Below, in pieces: positions 36,301 through 47,492 of a stretch of 64,000 bases of DNA. Location of the stretch: the NCBI RefSeq assembly GCF_963676685.1, contig NC_092346.1:42343289-42407288 (forward strand), given 5' to 3'. A program made the position numbers and the translations under genes. Numbering within the stretch: position 1 is the stretch's first letter; every line of letters begins with the position of its first letter. Source of the DNA: Mytilus edulis (lineage: Eukaryota; Mollusca; Bivalvia; Mytilida; Mytilidae). The notes beneath the pieces were generated by a model that saw only the letters and a program-made list of their open reading frames with translations, did no database searches and was not told the DNA's origin.

Positions 36301-39300
36301 CGTGAAAATTGTTTTCGAAAATGTAATTCGTTCATAATTCTTTAAAGTAATAAACTTTATTCAAATAAATTCGGATCTTCCCTCATCTGATCACCAGCAT
36401 GGCTTAAGGTATTACTCCCAAAGGTATTGTGAGGGGTGTGAGGTGACACGTCCAGGTATTCAAGCGATTTCCTGTCGGGCTTGCAAGTTCATGCATCGTT
36501 TCACTTCTGTAGGTATTGATCGGTGTACACGGCCGATAACTTATAACTTTCCATTTTGAACTATCAGGTTTATAATATACATCTCTGTCTTGCGTGTCCG
36601 AAAGTGATATAATATACTAGTCATTACTTAACTCATACGCTTGTTTATAAATAACATTTCTGGTGTAAAGAATATTATTTATAAAAATATAAATAATACA
36701 TAAAAAAAAGATTTGAAGAAATAAAAATCTATTTACATATTTTTTCCAAGGGTTAATTTAGGAAAATGTAATATAAACTCGTTGTCAATAGTAAAGGACA
36801 GATTGGAACATACCAGTAATATTGATTTTAAAAAGATACGCATTTGCCGGCGATTCGTTTATACGCCTAGATAGAAAGTTACGGAACTATAGCGCAATTT
36901 AAATTATATACATGTATACATTGAACATAAGAAAGAAACATACATTTTGTGTAAATTGGGGTAAAAGTTTTGTAAATAGACTAGTCCACGTATGCCAACA
37001 GTATGTAATCAACGAATTCGATAGACTATTGTATACCAAAAGAAGAAGAAGAAGAACGAACTATACAAATCAGTTGAAAAAGGCTTTAGTTAACTCATCA
37101 GATGGATAAAAATACAAATACTATAAATACAATTGGAAGTTTTCGTTTTTGCAATTTGAGAGTAAATGAGGTATCAAACGTTCAAGAATATGCATGTAAT
37201 ATGTGTCACTGGATAAAAAAAAATCATCCTCAACACCTACTTCCGTATGGGACTTCCCCTTTCAGTGACCTGCAAATTTAACAGATGATACACTTTCTAA
37301 GATTTATATGTCCAACAACGACCCACTGCTCTACATGTGTTACTAACAGCCTAAGATAGCAATTCTTTTGTTAGGTCAATTCTCTTTCGTACAATACCAG
37401 AAAACATGGAAAATAAGTTCTTTAAATTTTGACTCTGGAATTAATACCATTTTTTCGTGCGACAAACTTTATTTCTGGCGATGAGCAGACATGGGCGGAA
37501 AACAATAAAAAGATAGGTTTAATATTTGTTCATTCATTTAACATGTATAATATGAATATCATTTAGTACACTTCGGTCTATACAAATGCAGAATATACCA
37601 TGATGGTTTGATTTCGTCAAAAGATATAAGAGATCTGACAAATAGATTATCACTTCGATATTGCAAGACACCCATTTATAACTTTGCACTTTTGCATACC
37701 AAACTTTCGCAAAAAGATAAGTCATTTGATTAAATAAGAAGTTGTGGTTTGTTTACTTGGGAGACACTTACCCAAATGAAGTGGACTTAAGCAGCTATAT
37801 AAGTCACGGTATGGCCTTCAACAGTGAACAAAATTAAAAGTATATTGTATAATTCAACTAAATGTGAACATGGCTGTGAGTTAGTACGTCTGGAGCTCTC
37901 CCTCTATGGCGCTTGTACCTTATACAGCTTGTTTCAAGAACAACCGGGTTCAGACAAACTGTTCTGAAATCGATATTGTCACATAAGCATTCACCCAATT
38001 CAAAATTACCATGAAAGAGAGTAAATTCGGGGCAACAAAGACATTCCGTCAATAACGGCATAACTATGCATTTAGTACACGAACACCAATCCGGCTGTGT
38101 TAAACTGGCGAGGGTTGCTAAGGATATCTTGATTTCGGGAACTTTCTGCAGCTTCCATTTTATGGAGCTCTTCTTCGGTATACTCTGGCTCTAGTGCGTA
38201 CCCAAATTGACCATACTCGTCAAAATCTGCCTCTCTTGACCGGACTGGAACCACTGTTAGTACTATCAACCTCTTTTTCTTTTTTACTATCAACCTCCGA
38301 ACAAGACATTTTTAGTTACAATTTAATGATTAATTTTGGGACAATATATACACTGTCCTATAGAAACAAGCACGCACAAATCATGAGAGAAATATATGTG
38401 AGTAAAAGTTAATTGAATTAGCAAAGTTAATATCCTTTGGTCTCGAATGTATGTTAACTAATTAATGTGTTTTTATAGGCTAGCTCAAATCCTCATTCAA
38501 ATAATATAATCTATATGAAATAATCCCTTCCTACCACACCAAGATTTAATGCCGAGGGGTAGACATATTTAAGGTACTAATTAAGTATAATTAAATGAAC
38601 AATAGATAACAATAATTAATCATAAATGTGCAAAGATTTAAAAACATTTTTTTTTTCTTTATTCGTACAATTATATTCCGCTTCGGTAGAGTTATCTTCA
38701 GATAGTTTCAGATATTAATTAATACATGGGTTTCAAAAGTCTAAATGTAAGTGTTCTCGTACCTTTTTTGCCTAATAAAGACAATCAAAATGATTTGGTA
38801 AAGCTATTTCTAATTTCTAAGTTCCCCTTTTTTATCAGACTTAAATCAAGGACAAGAGGTGTATATCATTTTATTCTGACACATGAATTAAGTTTCCCGT
38901 CTTTAACCGAAAACTGTTCATTTCTTAGTAAATTAATTTATTTGAATTCAAATAAATAATAGCACCAAATATAATTAAATAATTCCACGGCGATCTATTT
39001 TTATTTGTCACTTGTATTTTTAATGTGTGTATTAATGCTCGCTTGTTTTATAATCCACTGATCCGAATAGACAGTCACACCTGTCAAGGTGTGCCCTAGA
39101 GGCGTGGTTAAATACCGAAGTGCAAATAACAATTTACCTTTAAACAAGCCATCTACGAGTATTGCCACAGAACCGTGAATACACACATCGTATAAATCTA
39201 GTCATAGCAGAGATAGTAAAAGGTCAATAAGAGTACACCAACATATTGTCTTTACAGATTATTGTACTTTAATTTGTTCACCTTATCAGTCCGAAAATGC

Positions 39301-42300
39301 ATTAATTAGAAATAATTTTATAACTTTTTGTGTTGTCTAAAAAAATAATTCGAATATATACGTTTAACATAGAAAATTTATCTCATGAATGTGTATAATT
39401 GCACGTCTGTGCGTTTTATCTTCTTATTATCGGCTGGTTATTAGATAAAGCATAAGTCATCGGCGCACTTACGATTACGTTAAAATATGATTAAAAACCA
39501 AGACTTTTAATGATTATATTTTAAATCCCGGCATGCAAAAACCAGGAGAAAACGTCACGACCTACAGGAAGTAGTTAATATTTTTTCATTAATTATTGAA
39601 TTTCTCCTTTATTACTGCACATTTAGCGATAAAACTTTGTGAATATATATATTATGTCATTATGAACATATTTAAACCATAAGAAAAAAATCGTGAATTT
39701 TCCCTTTAAGAATCATTGCAGATTAAAGAAAACAAATATAATATATATTTATTTGGCCTTAATTCTCAAAATTTGAGAATTTAATTTTTCTGGCTGTTTT
39801 GCTATTCTTGTGGTTACTGGATCACATTATGATTTACAGGAAGAACACAGTCTGTTTGTATATTATTAGGCCAGATTGTCAACACTGGTCAACATAATCT
39901 CAAGATCATGAAAGAAAATAACAGCTGCATTTAAAGCAATACAAGATTTTTACACTCACAACAGTTAAATTTCAAATATGAATATCATTATTCCTATGTG
40001 ATAGTTAACCTATGGATTGCAATAATGCTGTGCAGCAAGTGAGCCAACCACTTTGCTTCTCTCCCTGGCTATTAATTTGGCTCTATAAAAGTATTAAAAA
40101 TTGAACCTTTAATTTTTTTCACATAATAAATTAAACTGTATTCTTACATTTTTTCATCTGTTTGCTGTAATCTGTCTTCTAATGTTTTTATCTCATCTGT
40201 TAATAATAAAAACAATATTATGACAGTTTTCTTTTTAAAGTGCCAATCATTGTAATAAGAATTTAGAAAAAAATGAATGGCGGGAAAAAAATCCCTAACC
40301 TATTTAAAATTACCTTCATCCTGATTTGGAAATGGTATGTCTTTTTTTCTGTTTGTCTGGTAATTTGAGAAATCTCTAAATAAATTTTGATTAGAATCAA
40401 AGCAAATGTCTGAGTTAGCTCCCCTTAATTATTAATTTCTAGTGTACTTTGACCAAATTATATCTTGAACTACAAAGAAAAGGAAACACATGTTATATTT
40501 GTGCACCACTATGCATTTTGAAATTAAATTAATGTAAACTTGAGTTGTTTTCATGTTTTCATCACTGTCTGATTCTAAGGCAGATTGGCAATTTTTAATA
40601 TGTCAATCTTGATGTTTGTTTTTATTTTGAGAAGTTGGTGTTAATGGCAGATCCTTTTGCTCATTTCAGTTCAAATGTATAAATTTTATAGACTCTGTAC
40701 TATTAGAGCTTGATGTATAGTCATCTGTCAGTCAATGATGTCAGACTGTATGTATGCTGCCATCCACTCTTGATGGCTCTTTGTGACTGGGTTGCTGTCT
40801 CATTTACAATATAACCAAATCTATTTTTACTTATAAAGGTCTTAATAAATTTTCATTTTTGTTCTAAATTATGTCAATTATCATATGGTAAAAATTAAAT
40901 TATTTAATGTCCAAAAAGGCGCACCAGGTCAAGGTCATTAAAAACTTCCATTTGTTGTATTTTTATCAGGTTATTTAAAAACCCATCTCATTTCATAGAT
41001 AAAGGTGTAAACATATTTTTTTTTTGCCTCTGTTGTGAATTACAGAAACAAATAATGCCCCTGTGGATGCCTGTTCATGAAGACAGCAACTAATTTTAAG
41101 AAGACTTGTTATTAATCTGATTTTTGTAACCACTAAACAATATTTTGTAAACAATTGATGTAATTGCGCGAAATTTTTTGAGTAGGAAAATAACACTGAC
41201 AAAGAAGGGCTTAACCCAAAAATAGTACCTGAAAACTATTTGGTTTACAGGACTTTTATCGTTAAAATTTGAATAAAACCTTTACATGGTAAATTTCTTT
41301 TTAATATAATCCTAGAACCAGGTGAAGTACACAACAAAAACACATACAGACTGTATAGTTAAAAGTTACCTTTAAGAACATTTTCTTTCCCAGATGAAGC
41401 TTCCAAACTTGCAATTCTTTCCTAAATATAAAGTATATTTTTATTAATACAAAAAATACACTTTCATCTTTTTAAAAGGCTCAACTGTCAGAGTGTATTT
41501 TTTCTATGTTGTTTTCCCATAAAAAAAAAAGCAGCTTTTAGAAGTGTATAGATTGATAAGCTCACAATAAGAACAATATGCCTTTGTAACCAAGTTGTAG
41601 GGTGACAAAGGGTGTACAGTAAGGTTATCCTGCACAAATTCCAGGTTAGTACAGTGGTCTTGTACAAAGTAGAGAGACACAACTCAAATGCAAGAAATAA
41701 TAAAAATACACTCTTCTGCAAGTTATTAAGGTTATAACTTTTTCTATGAAATCGTTCATTCATTAAGTGCATACAGGTATATAATAAAATATAAAAATAT
41801 AAAATAAGATATTTTCTCTTTTTCTTCTGTTTTTTTTTTAACTCATTTCTTAAAACAATATGTTTAGAAATACATGTTCATTACATGTACCCCTTTTCCA
41901 TCAATTTCAAATCTAAATCAACCTTTTGTTTGCCTGTAAGTGTCTTCAATCTGTTTATTTCACCCTGTTCATTTTTTGAGTTTCTGTCCTCTTTCTGATC
42001 TTCCTCCTCTGTTGATCTCTTACGACCATTTATTCTACAATGAAGATTTAAAATTTCTATTTTTTAAAGCACAGGTGTTTATCTCTATACAAAGACTATT
42101 CCAGGAATATCACTGGGAATTGTCAAGATGATTTTTTAGACTCTCTTCATCTATATTTAAAAACTCTGTCATGCTTTCAATTTTTTTTTTAAAATCTTTT
42201 TTTATTTTTTTTAAAGAAGTTAAATGTCATGCATGTATGGTAATTAGATCAAAATATTGATCAAAATTGAATAAAAACTTGTAAGCTTGAGTGCATTGAA

Positions 42301-42823
42301 ACCATTACTTACAGTCTTTAGCTATATATATTTTTAAGGTGTGTATGGTTTGATTTTAAAAAATAGATGCTGATATACATGATACAGAAGCAAAATTGTC
42401 TGATTTTTTTATTTTTTTTAGCAATATCTTGTACCGTCATGTAAGTGTTCATGGTGGTTTTTGTTTTCATTTTACTATTTTTAGTTTAACTTTCTTGAAA
42501 TAAATAAGACAAATCTTTAACTGTATTTTGCTAATGGTAAATATCAGAGGAACATTTTTTTTTATCACCATAAATAGTCATGACAGTGCCCTGATCTATA
42601 AAAAATATTCTTAGAATGACATTGTTCAACATATTAAATAATAGGAGGATGTTAAATTATTGAGCATGCTTTATTTACACTATGTGGCCACCTACCCATA
42701 TGTAGTAGATTTTGGTCTGGTTAATTTACTTGTAGTACATGTATCTGTAGTTTTGGAACTTTTTGCATGGCTTGACTTGGTTCCATGAATATAATGTGGT
42801 ATGTGTGACTTTGTCTGATTCAT
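33394..42823 (-). CDS. Coiled-coil protein with SxIP motif, possible small kinetochore-associated protein
   Basis: Exons on the minus strand: 42823-42696, 42034-41923, 41421-41370, 40196-40148, 40082-about 40021, 35546-35503, 35050-34980, 34343-34269, 33450-33394. The N-terminus, MNQTKSHIPHYIHGTKSSH, has an SxIP motif (S6-P9) in a basic Ser/Thr-rich stretch, the EB1-binding signature. A coiled coil follows (ENVLKDEIKTLEDRLQQTD, KLIARERSK), then EYYEKQLLLCNIDPVSLESL and a second helix (NKLKESIDEMNNKTKQVLID), ending EIVPS; about 215 residues. The order SxIP, coiled coil, LLxxxxDPxxLxxxxL, coiled coil recalls kinastrin (KNSTRN), which acts at spindle microtubule ends and kinetochores. Phases agree except between 40082 and 35546: TAG lies in frame at 40012-40010 and no GT donor fits, so an exon is missed or a non-canonical donor is used. 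The GTTGAT donor at 41922 is weak. Upstream exons may exist. Confidence 0.6.
35165..35290 (+). repeat. Single decayed unit of the pearl-like repeat
   Basis: TGATCATTGAACCATGAAAA, a degraded ATGACGAGGACAAATGACC and CCTATGCCAGA match the unit repeated at 7840-8570. It stands alone in an intron of the coiled-coil gene. Confidence 0.5.
36370..36575 (+). pseudogene. Decayed PHD-like zinc-finger fragment
   Basis: A plus-strand frame without a start reads RYCEGCEVTRPG, IQAISCRACKFMHRF and TSVGI. The pattern Cx2C-x12-Cx2C-x3-H then VGI resembles a PHD finger whose later cysteine has been lost. PHD fingers occur in open frames of several invertebrate transposons. It has no ATG and no clear splice partners apart from GT at 36522. 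Confidence 0.3.
37858..38309 (-). pseudogene. P2X7-receptor-type cytoplasmic cysteine-rich domain, frameshifted
   Basis: Three consecutive frames form one domain. The first has MSCSEVDSKKEKEVDST. The second, shifted by +1, has EADFDEYGQFGYALEPEYTE and EELHKMEAAESSRNQ. The third, shifted +1 again near 38090, has DWCSCTKCIVMPLLTECLCC, NIDFRTVCLNPVVLETSC and YKRHRG, ending at TAG. The order EPEYT.EEL, WCxCxxC, ECxCC, CLNxxVLE is that of the zinc-binding C-terminal domain of P2X7 and of many stand-alone invertebrate proteins sharing it. The usual RYxAYRQF..W and PSC..xIR end is missing. Two shifts and truncation point to a dead copy, though sequencing errors are possible. Confidence 0.75.
39710..40009. 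other. Intron sequence of the coiled-coil gene
   Basis: AT-rich, bounded by the TTAA-flanked element and the exon near 40021-40082. No feature seen. Confidence 0.4.
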
Positions 42824-42983
42824 TCTTCTGAAAACAGAGAAAAGCTTTAAGGGTTTCAAAAAGTTATAATACAAATTCATCAATCTGTCTGTTACAGATA
42901 TACAATCCACAAAGGATTGTCAATCAGATTTACATGATTTACGTCAACATATATAAAAGAAATAGACCTTGAAAAAGGAATTT

Positions 42984-43095
42984 CAATCTAATCAAAATTA
43001 AATCTCCTCACTTGCTCATATTTTTAAGCTTGGTTGCTGCATGGGAGCAAGCATAAAAAGTGAGCTAGTGAGGAGATTTAATTTTAATAAGATTG
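42984..43095. repeat. 112-bp hairpin element
   Basis: CAATCTAATCAAAATTAAAT and CTCCTCACT at the left are mirrored by AGTGAGGAG and ATTTAATTTTAATAAGATTG at the right. The inner GCTTGGTTGCTGCATGGGAG is unpaired or weakly paired. A non-autonomous foldback element just upstream of the coiled-coil gene's first coding exon. Confidence 0.75.
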
Positions 43096-45148
43096 TATGC
43101 ATTTTTAATATTTTGCAGAACATGAAGAAACCATGAATGTTACAGAGAAGTTGACAAAATGTTACATGTAAGACTGAAAGTGTACTAGGGACCATCAGGG
43201 AGGGGTCTTTAAAGGAGTAGGGGCATTAAGGCCTGGTTTTGGCCCAAGAAAATAAAATGTTTGATAACTTTTTTCAAATTTGCACATAATGTTACGAAAT
43301 GCATACCGGGTCAAGAAATATAAATGAAAAACATTAAGATTTTTATGTGATGACGTCACAATTACGTCATGGTATATACTGTTTTCACAAAAACGATGAA
43401 AAAACAGAATTTATGCAGTTTTCTATCATTATTTCTGTTGAGGAAACATCATGCGCAGCCAAGAAACAACAAAATAATTTAAGAAAAGCTTTATTATAAC
43501 TATTGACAAAATCTCACCAAATATAAAGTTGTTTCTTGGGTGTGCACATACTTTTTCAATATAAAATATACTTACAAATTTGATAAAAAACAAGGAAAAT
43601 CACAAAACTGATGTGTTGCCATGGTAACTTGTTCAATGTCCAAAACTGTTTTGTTTTCCTGAATACCCTGTACCTTAGATACTTTTCAGTAATTAAAAAA
43701 TATGTAGGAGTTCCCAGAATGTGTGTGTAAACAATGGGCAGTAGTCGTTTTGAGTCAATTACTGTTTTTCAGGGGTTTCATTTGTGCCAAATTTTGTTTT
43801 CCAAATGTATCAATTGCGCCAATATTCGGCACTCATTTGTGCCAATGTACCTGTACACATTTCTATCTCAAATATTAATGATTAATATTTAATCTTATTT
43901 TTGGCTACAAAAGTATCATACATGTATGTTCAGAGAAATTTCACCATGAAGATGAGAATCTGAAGAGAAATGAGTTAAAATGCATTAGACAGTCCATGTA
44001 CAGAGAGAGAAGAAAACTTATTGCTTTGCTGAATATTTATTACATGCTGCGCCAAAAGAGAGGAAAATAGATGCTTTTGTTGATTATGTTTAAGCCACAT
44101 ATGTTGATGACAGTGTTTGTTCCCACCATCCGTATGGGCTTAAACTCTATCTACCGAAAGACATACCAGTACTGGAGCAGAAGCATTCAACAGGAATTAT
44201 TATGAACTGTTTTATGCATTTCATCCTTCAATGTTTTTTGTCTTAAACAATAAAGGGAAGTTACAAGTATACTAAATTGACATTATTCATATCACTCACA
44301 TAGTAATACATTGAACATGATTTAACGTATAAAAGAATACAAATTCTTAATCAATGTGCAAGAGATGAGAAGCAGCATCTCCATACTCGACTTGAGTAAG
44401 TTCATCATTCTGTAACCTTATTTTCAGTGTTTTGAGTCATCTATTTTCCTGTACTTCCACTTTCTTCACTCTTTTATAGTGGTTGGTGTTTTTTGGGGTA
44501 TTCAGTGGTGTTCAATAGTGCAAGGACCCAACCCTAAAAAATGTGCCTCCTCACAGTACATGTAGGTCTCATTTATAGGGTCTAAGCATGAGGCAGGATT
44601 GTCGATTCTTTTGTAAGCACGAAACGTTAAAGTCAAATTAAAGTGCAGTGAAAACAGAAAATGAATCTAGCATGACACAGGAAATTACAAAAAAATGAGA
44701 ATTGCTTACGTACATACTAAGTGTAAATGGGATACCGACCCCCCTTAAGGGTCCTAAGAAATAGGGCTAGCTGTTATTATTCAAAATGGTAAAATTTCTG
44801 GTACTAGTAATAAGTCAAATATTTTAGATGATTTGTCATTCATAAAACAGTATTTTTCAAGGATGCAAGACATCACTGCAACTCCCAAAATAATACTTTG
44901 TACATGTTATAAATTTAATATTGTGTGACCAACAAACTTTTCTTTACAAGCTGTTTTATGTCTTCTACTTCTACTTTTTAGTGACCGCCTTCAACATGTT
45001 GAAGTTTATGTAACTTGTACTACGCATTGCTTTGTGAAGACATATAATATACAGTGAAAAATTTAACATTTTATGATGAAAAAGAAAAATTTATTATAAC
45101 ATTTTTACAAAGTGGTAGTGCATATTTTTATGTTATTTATTTATATTT
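43096..45148. other. Intergenic, probably repeat-derived
   Basis: Holds GGGGCATTAAGGCCTGGTTT near 43220 and GACCCCCCTTAAGGGTCC near 44739, which may be the two ends of one degenerate inverted-repeat insertion of about 1.5 kb. No coding sequence recognised. Confidence 0.35.
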
Positions 45149-45300
45149 AAGAAATGACTGTAATATTTTTTCTGTCTATGAAGAAATAACATAAAAAATT
45201 TGGTCCACACTGAATAACGCACTTAACGGGTTATTTAACAGTGTGCACCACATTTTTTTATGTTATTTCGAATAGGCAGAAATAATATTAGTCATTTCTT
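45149..45300. repeat. 152-bp imperfect palindrome
   Basis: AAGAAATGACTGTAATATTT at the left mirrors AATAATATTAGTCATTTCTT at the right. Inner blocks AATAACATAAAAAATTTGG and ATTTTTTTATGTTATTTC pair, then CCACACTG with CAGTGTG. Shape and length are those of a MITE. Confidence 0.75.
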
Positions 45301-45489
45301 ATAATTTAATTCTAAATTTCATTTTAAATCGTAGAAAACAATGAAAAAACGTTGTTGACGTCACGGTCACGTCACATTATGTCTATGGGCTGATAACAAA
45401 ATAACGTCAGTCAATCAAAAGACATGTTACAGCCAAAATTAAATTATATTAAGATAAAACTATTTACACATGATGAATTTACTGACTAA

Positions 45490-46016
45490 TTATAGTTCTC
45501 TCCATTTTAAGCGATCAACATGATCAATCATGTCATTAACACTTGATGTGTTTCTATGTCAGTTAGTGGCAAACCTAGCAGCCCTTCGTTGTACCTTTTC
45601 TAGTTTGTTTATATCCTCAGTAAAGTAGGATCCCATACTGAACAGGCATATTCTAGTGATGGTCTGACTAAAGATTTATATGCCTATTCCTTTACTGAGG
45701 TGGAACTGATTTTAAGGTTCCTTCTTCATGTTCTTAGGAAACCTAGTGAACTGTTAGCCTTATTACAGATAGTGTTTATGTGACAGTGCCATTTTAGGTC
45801 TGATTGTATTGTCCTGCCTAGGTATTTTACCTTGTCCACATGTTTAAGAACATTTTCGTGTAGAGTGTAATTGTATGTAGGTAATTGGATTTTTATTTTG
45901 ACTGATGGACATAACATTTCTCTTGTCAGGATGAAAAGCCATTATCCAAGTGTTTTCCCAGATACCTAGTGTGTTTAGATCTTTTCGTAGGGTCTTGCAG
46001 TCGCTGTTAGATAAGC
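45490..46016 (-). pseudogene. Decayed LINE reverse-transcriptase C-terminal region
   Basis: The minus-strand frame 45917-45726 contains MLCPSVKIKIQL, KHVDKVKYLGRTIQSDLKWH and NKANSSLGFLRT. Upstream in another frame are the remains of WENTWIMAFHPDK. Downstream is LVRPSLEYACSVWDP followed by LEKVQRRAARF, each in a shifted frame. This is the order of CR1/Jockey-type ORF2 (FHPDKC, YLGV.I..DLKW, KAN..LGFLRRN, VRP.LEY...VWDP). At least two frameshifts make it dead. Confidence 0.8.
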
Positions 46017-46023
46017 AATAGTC

Positions 46024-46116
46024 TTATTATAAAATTGAGAATGGAAATGGGGAATGTGCCAAAGAGACAACAACCCGACCATAGAAAAAAAAACAACAGC
46101 AGAAGGTCACCAACAG
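46024..46116 (-). mobile_element. Retroelement 3' terminus, left half of a split copy
   Basis: Reverse complement of the last 90 bases of the 18164-18876 element (CCATTTCCATTCTCAATTTT back to GGTCACC). It stops abruptly at CCAACAG, where the inverted-repeat transposon begins; the missing continuation is at 48620-48698. Confidence 0.8.
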
Positions 46117-46989
46117 GGGCGTGTTTTATTGGTCTCTTCTGTACATCACCAGAATGTCTTCTGGTGAAGAGTTCAAAAAAATGAATCTGGACTTCTTCTG
46201 GAGATATTCTACGGAAGATCAATAAAAACCCGGTTCAATAAAATAAAAAATTAAATTGCCGTCGAATACAGCAGGTTCTTGTTATGTTGGATGAATTGAA
46301 TTAAGTTTACGATTTTTTTTAGAAAATTAAGATACGTCCAGTAGACCATGTAGACATGACTGTAAAATTGTACTCTGTTCGTTACAATTTTCTTTATGCT
46401 TTTCTTCAATTCAATGTTGCAAAACAAATCAGGCTTTATTCCCCACTATTTGATTTTTAAGAATAATCTTATCCTGCACAAGAATTCGTTAATATTTGTC
46501 TGGAAAATGACTCGGATCAATTTACAAAAAGGACATCTTAGTCTATCTTTTTATTTTTTAAAGTAACCGAACTGGATTATTTTTGTATAAAGCAAAGCTT
46601 TCAGAAAGTTTTCAAAATCATTTTTTTCTGGTGGTCCTTGAAGAAAATCTTATCCGGTCCTAACTATTATTTCTAATGCAAAATTTCGATGGTTAAAACC
46701 TTCGGACTACCACTTTTCAAATGCTTTCATTATATATCGACCCATATGTTAGTATGCAACGTAAACCAGACGTTTCCTATACTTCTCTTTTTTATAAATT
46801 TTATCAGTTGGTTGTGTTCTGATTGATACTTCAGTCTGAGAGAACAAGATTTATTTTAGAACTATAGTTGCAACTAGCTTTGAACATACTTCCAGTAATT
46901 GCAAATACTCTTAGTTTGATGTTTTGAGTCTATGGTCTTATGTTAGTTGGCCGTATTTTTTTAGTATCTCGTACCGACCTTTTCAGTGA

Positions 46990-47492
46990 ATCAAATTGCA
47001 ACTGATTTGTACAGGTTGTTCTTATATTGTACTGCTACACTACTGTTTCAGCTTCGAGGAGGATCGAGCTCTCACAAACTAGTTGTTGTACTGTTAAATC
47101 ACTGTCCCTGGTTACGAAATGGTTGGGATCCCGCTACTATGTTTAATCCCGCCATATTCTGTATGTATGTGCCTGTCCCAAGTCAGTAGCCTGTAAGTCA
47201 GTGACTTACAGGCTACTGACTTGGGACAGGAACTCGGTGGTTGCCGTTTGTTGCTGTGTTACTTCTTTGTTTTTCGTTCACTTTATTTTATACATTAATT
47301 AGGCCGTTAGTTTTCTCCTTTGAATTGTTTTACATTTGTGATTTCGGGGGCTTTTATAGGTCACTATGTGGTATTGGCTTTGCTTATTGTTAAAAGCCGT
47401 ATGGTCAGGTGACCTATGGCTGTTAATTTTTGTATCATTTGATCTCTTGTGAAGAGTTGTCTCATTGCAATCATACCACATCTTCGTTTTTA
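46990..47492 (+). mobile_element. Retroelement 3'-tail inside the DNA transposon
   Basis: Blocks ATGTTTAATCCCGCCATATT, TGTGCCTGTCCCAAGTCAG, TTAGGCCGTTAGTTTTCTCC, GGCTTTGCTTATTGTTAAAA and GAGTTGTCTCATTGCAATCA appear in the order of this tail family. The middle is interrupted by the 59-bp palindrome at 47172-47230. A second partial tail (AACCTGTCCCAAGTCAGGAG onward) follows at about 47521-47790. Confidence 0.6.
47172..47230. repeat. Perfect 59-bp palindrome
   Basis: A 29-base arm starting CCTGTCCCAAGTCAG is followed by a single G and its exact reverse complement. One arm is the normal tail sequence of the surrounding retroelement, so the palindrome is a recent inverted duplication of it. Confidence 0.95.

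Larger units (their letters stand above)
35905..39705. mobile_element. 3.8 kb TTAA-flanked inverted-repeat element
   Basis: The left end is TTAA then AGGGAAACTTCGC; the right end, read inward, is TTAA then AGGGAAAATTCACG. The 3801-bp unit between the TTAAs lies inside the 4.5 kb intron of the coiled-coil gene. TTAA target duplication with AGGG-type ends is known from Kolobok and piggyBac elements. No transposase was recognised; it holds a frameshifted P2X7-type domain and a PHD-like fragment. It could be a decayed or non-autonomous element, or two unrelated half elements facing each other. Confidence 0.5.

Noticed and set aside
39001-39186. 61-codon minus-strand frame with a good internal donor
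   Set aside because: I tested it as the missing exon of the coiled-coil gene. It lies within the TTAA-flanked element, has no matching acceptor and is not coil-forming.
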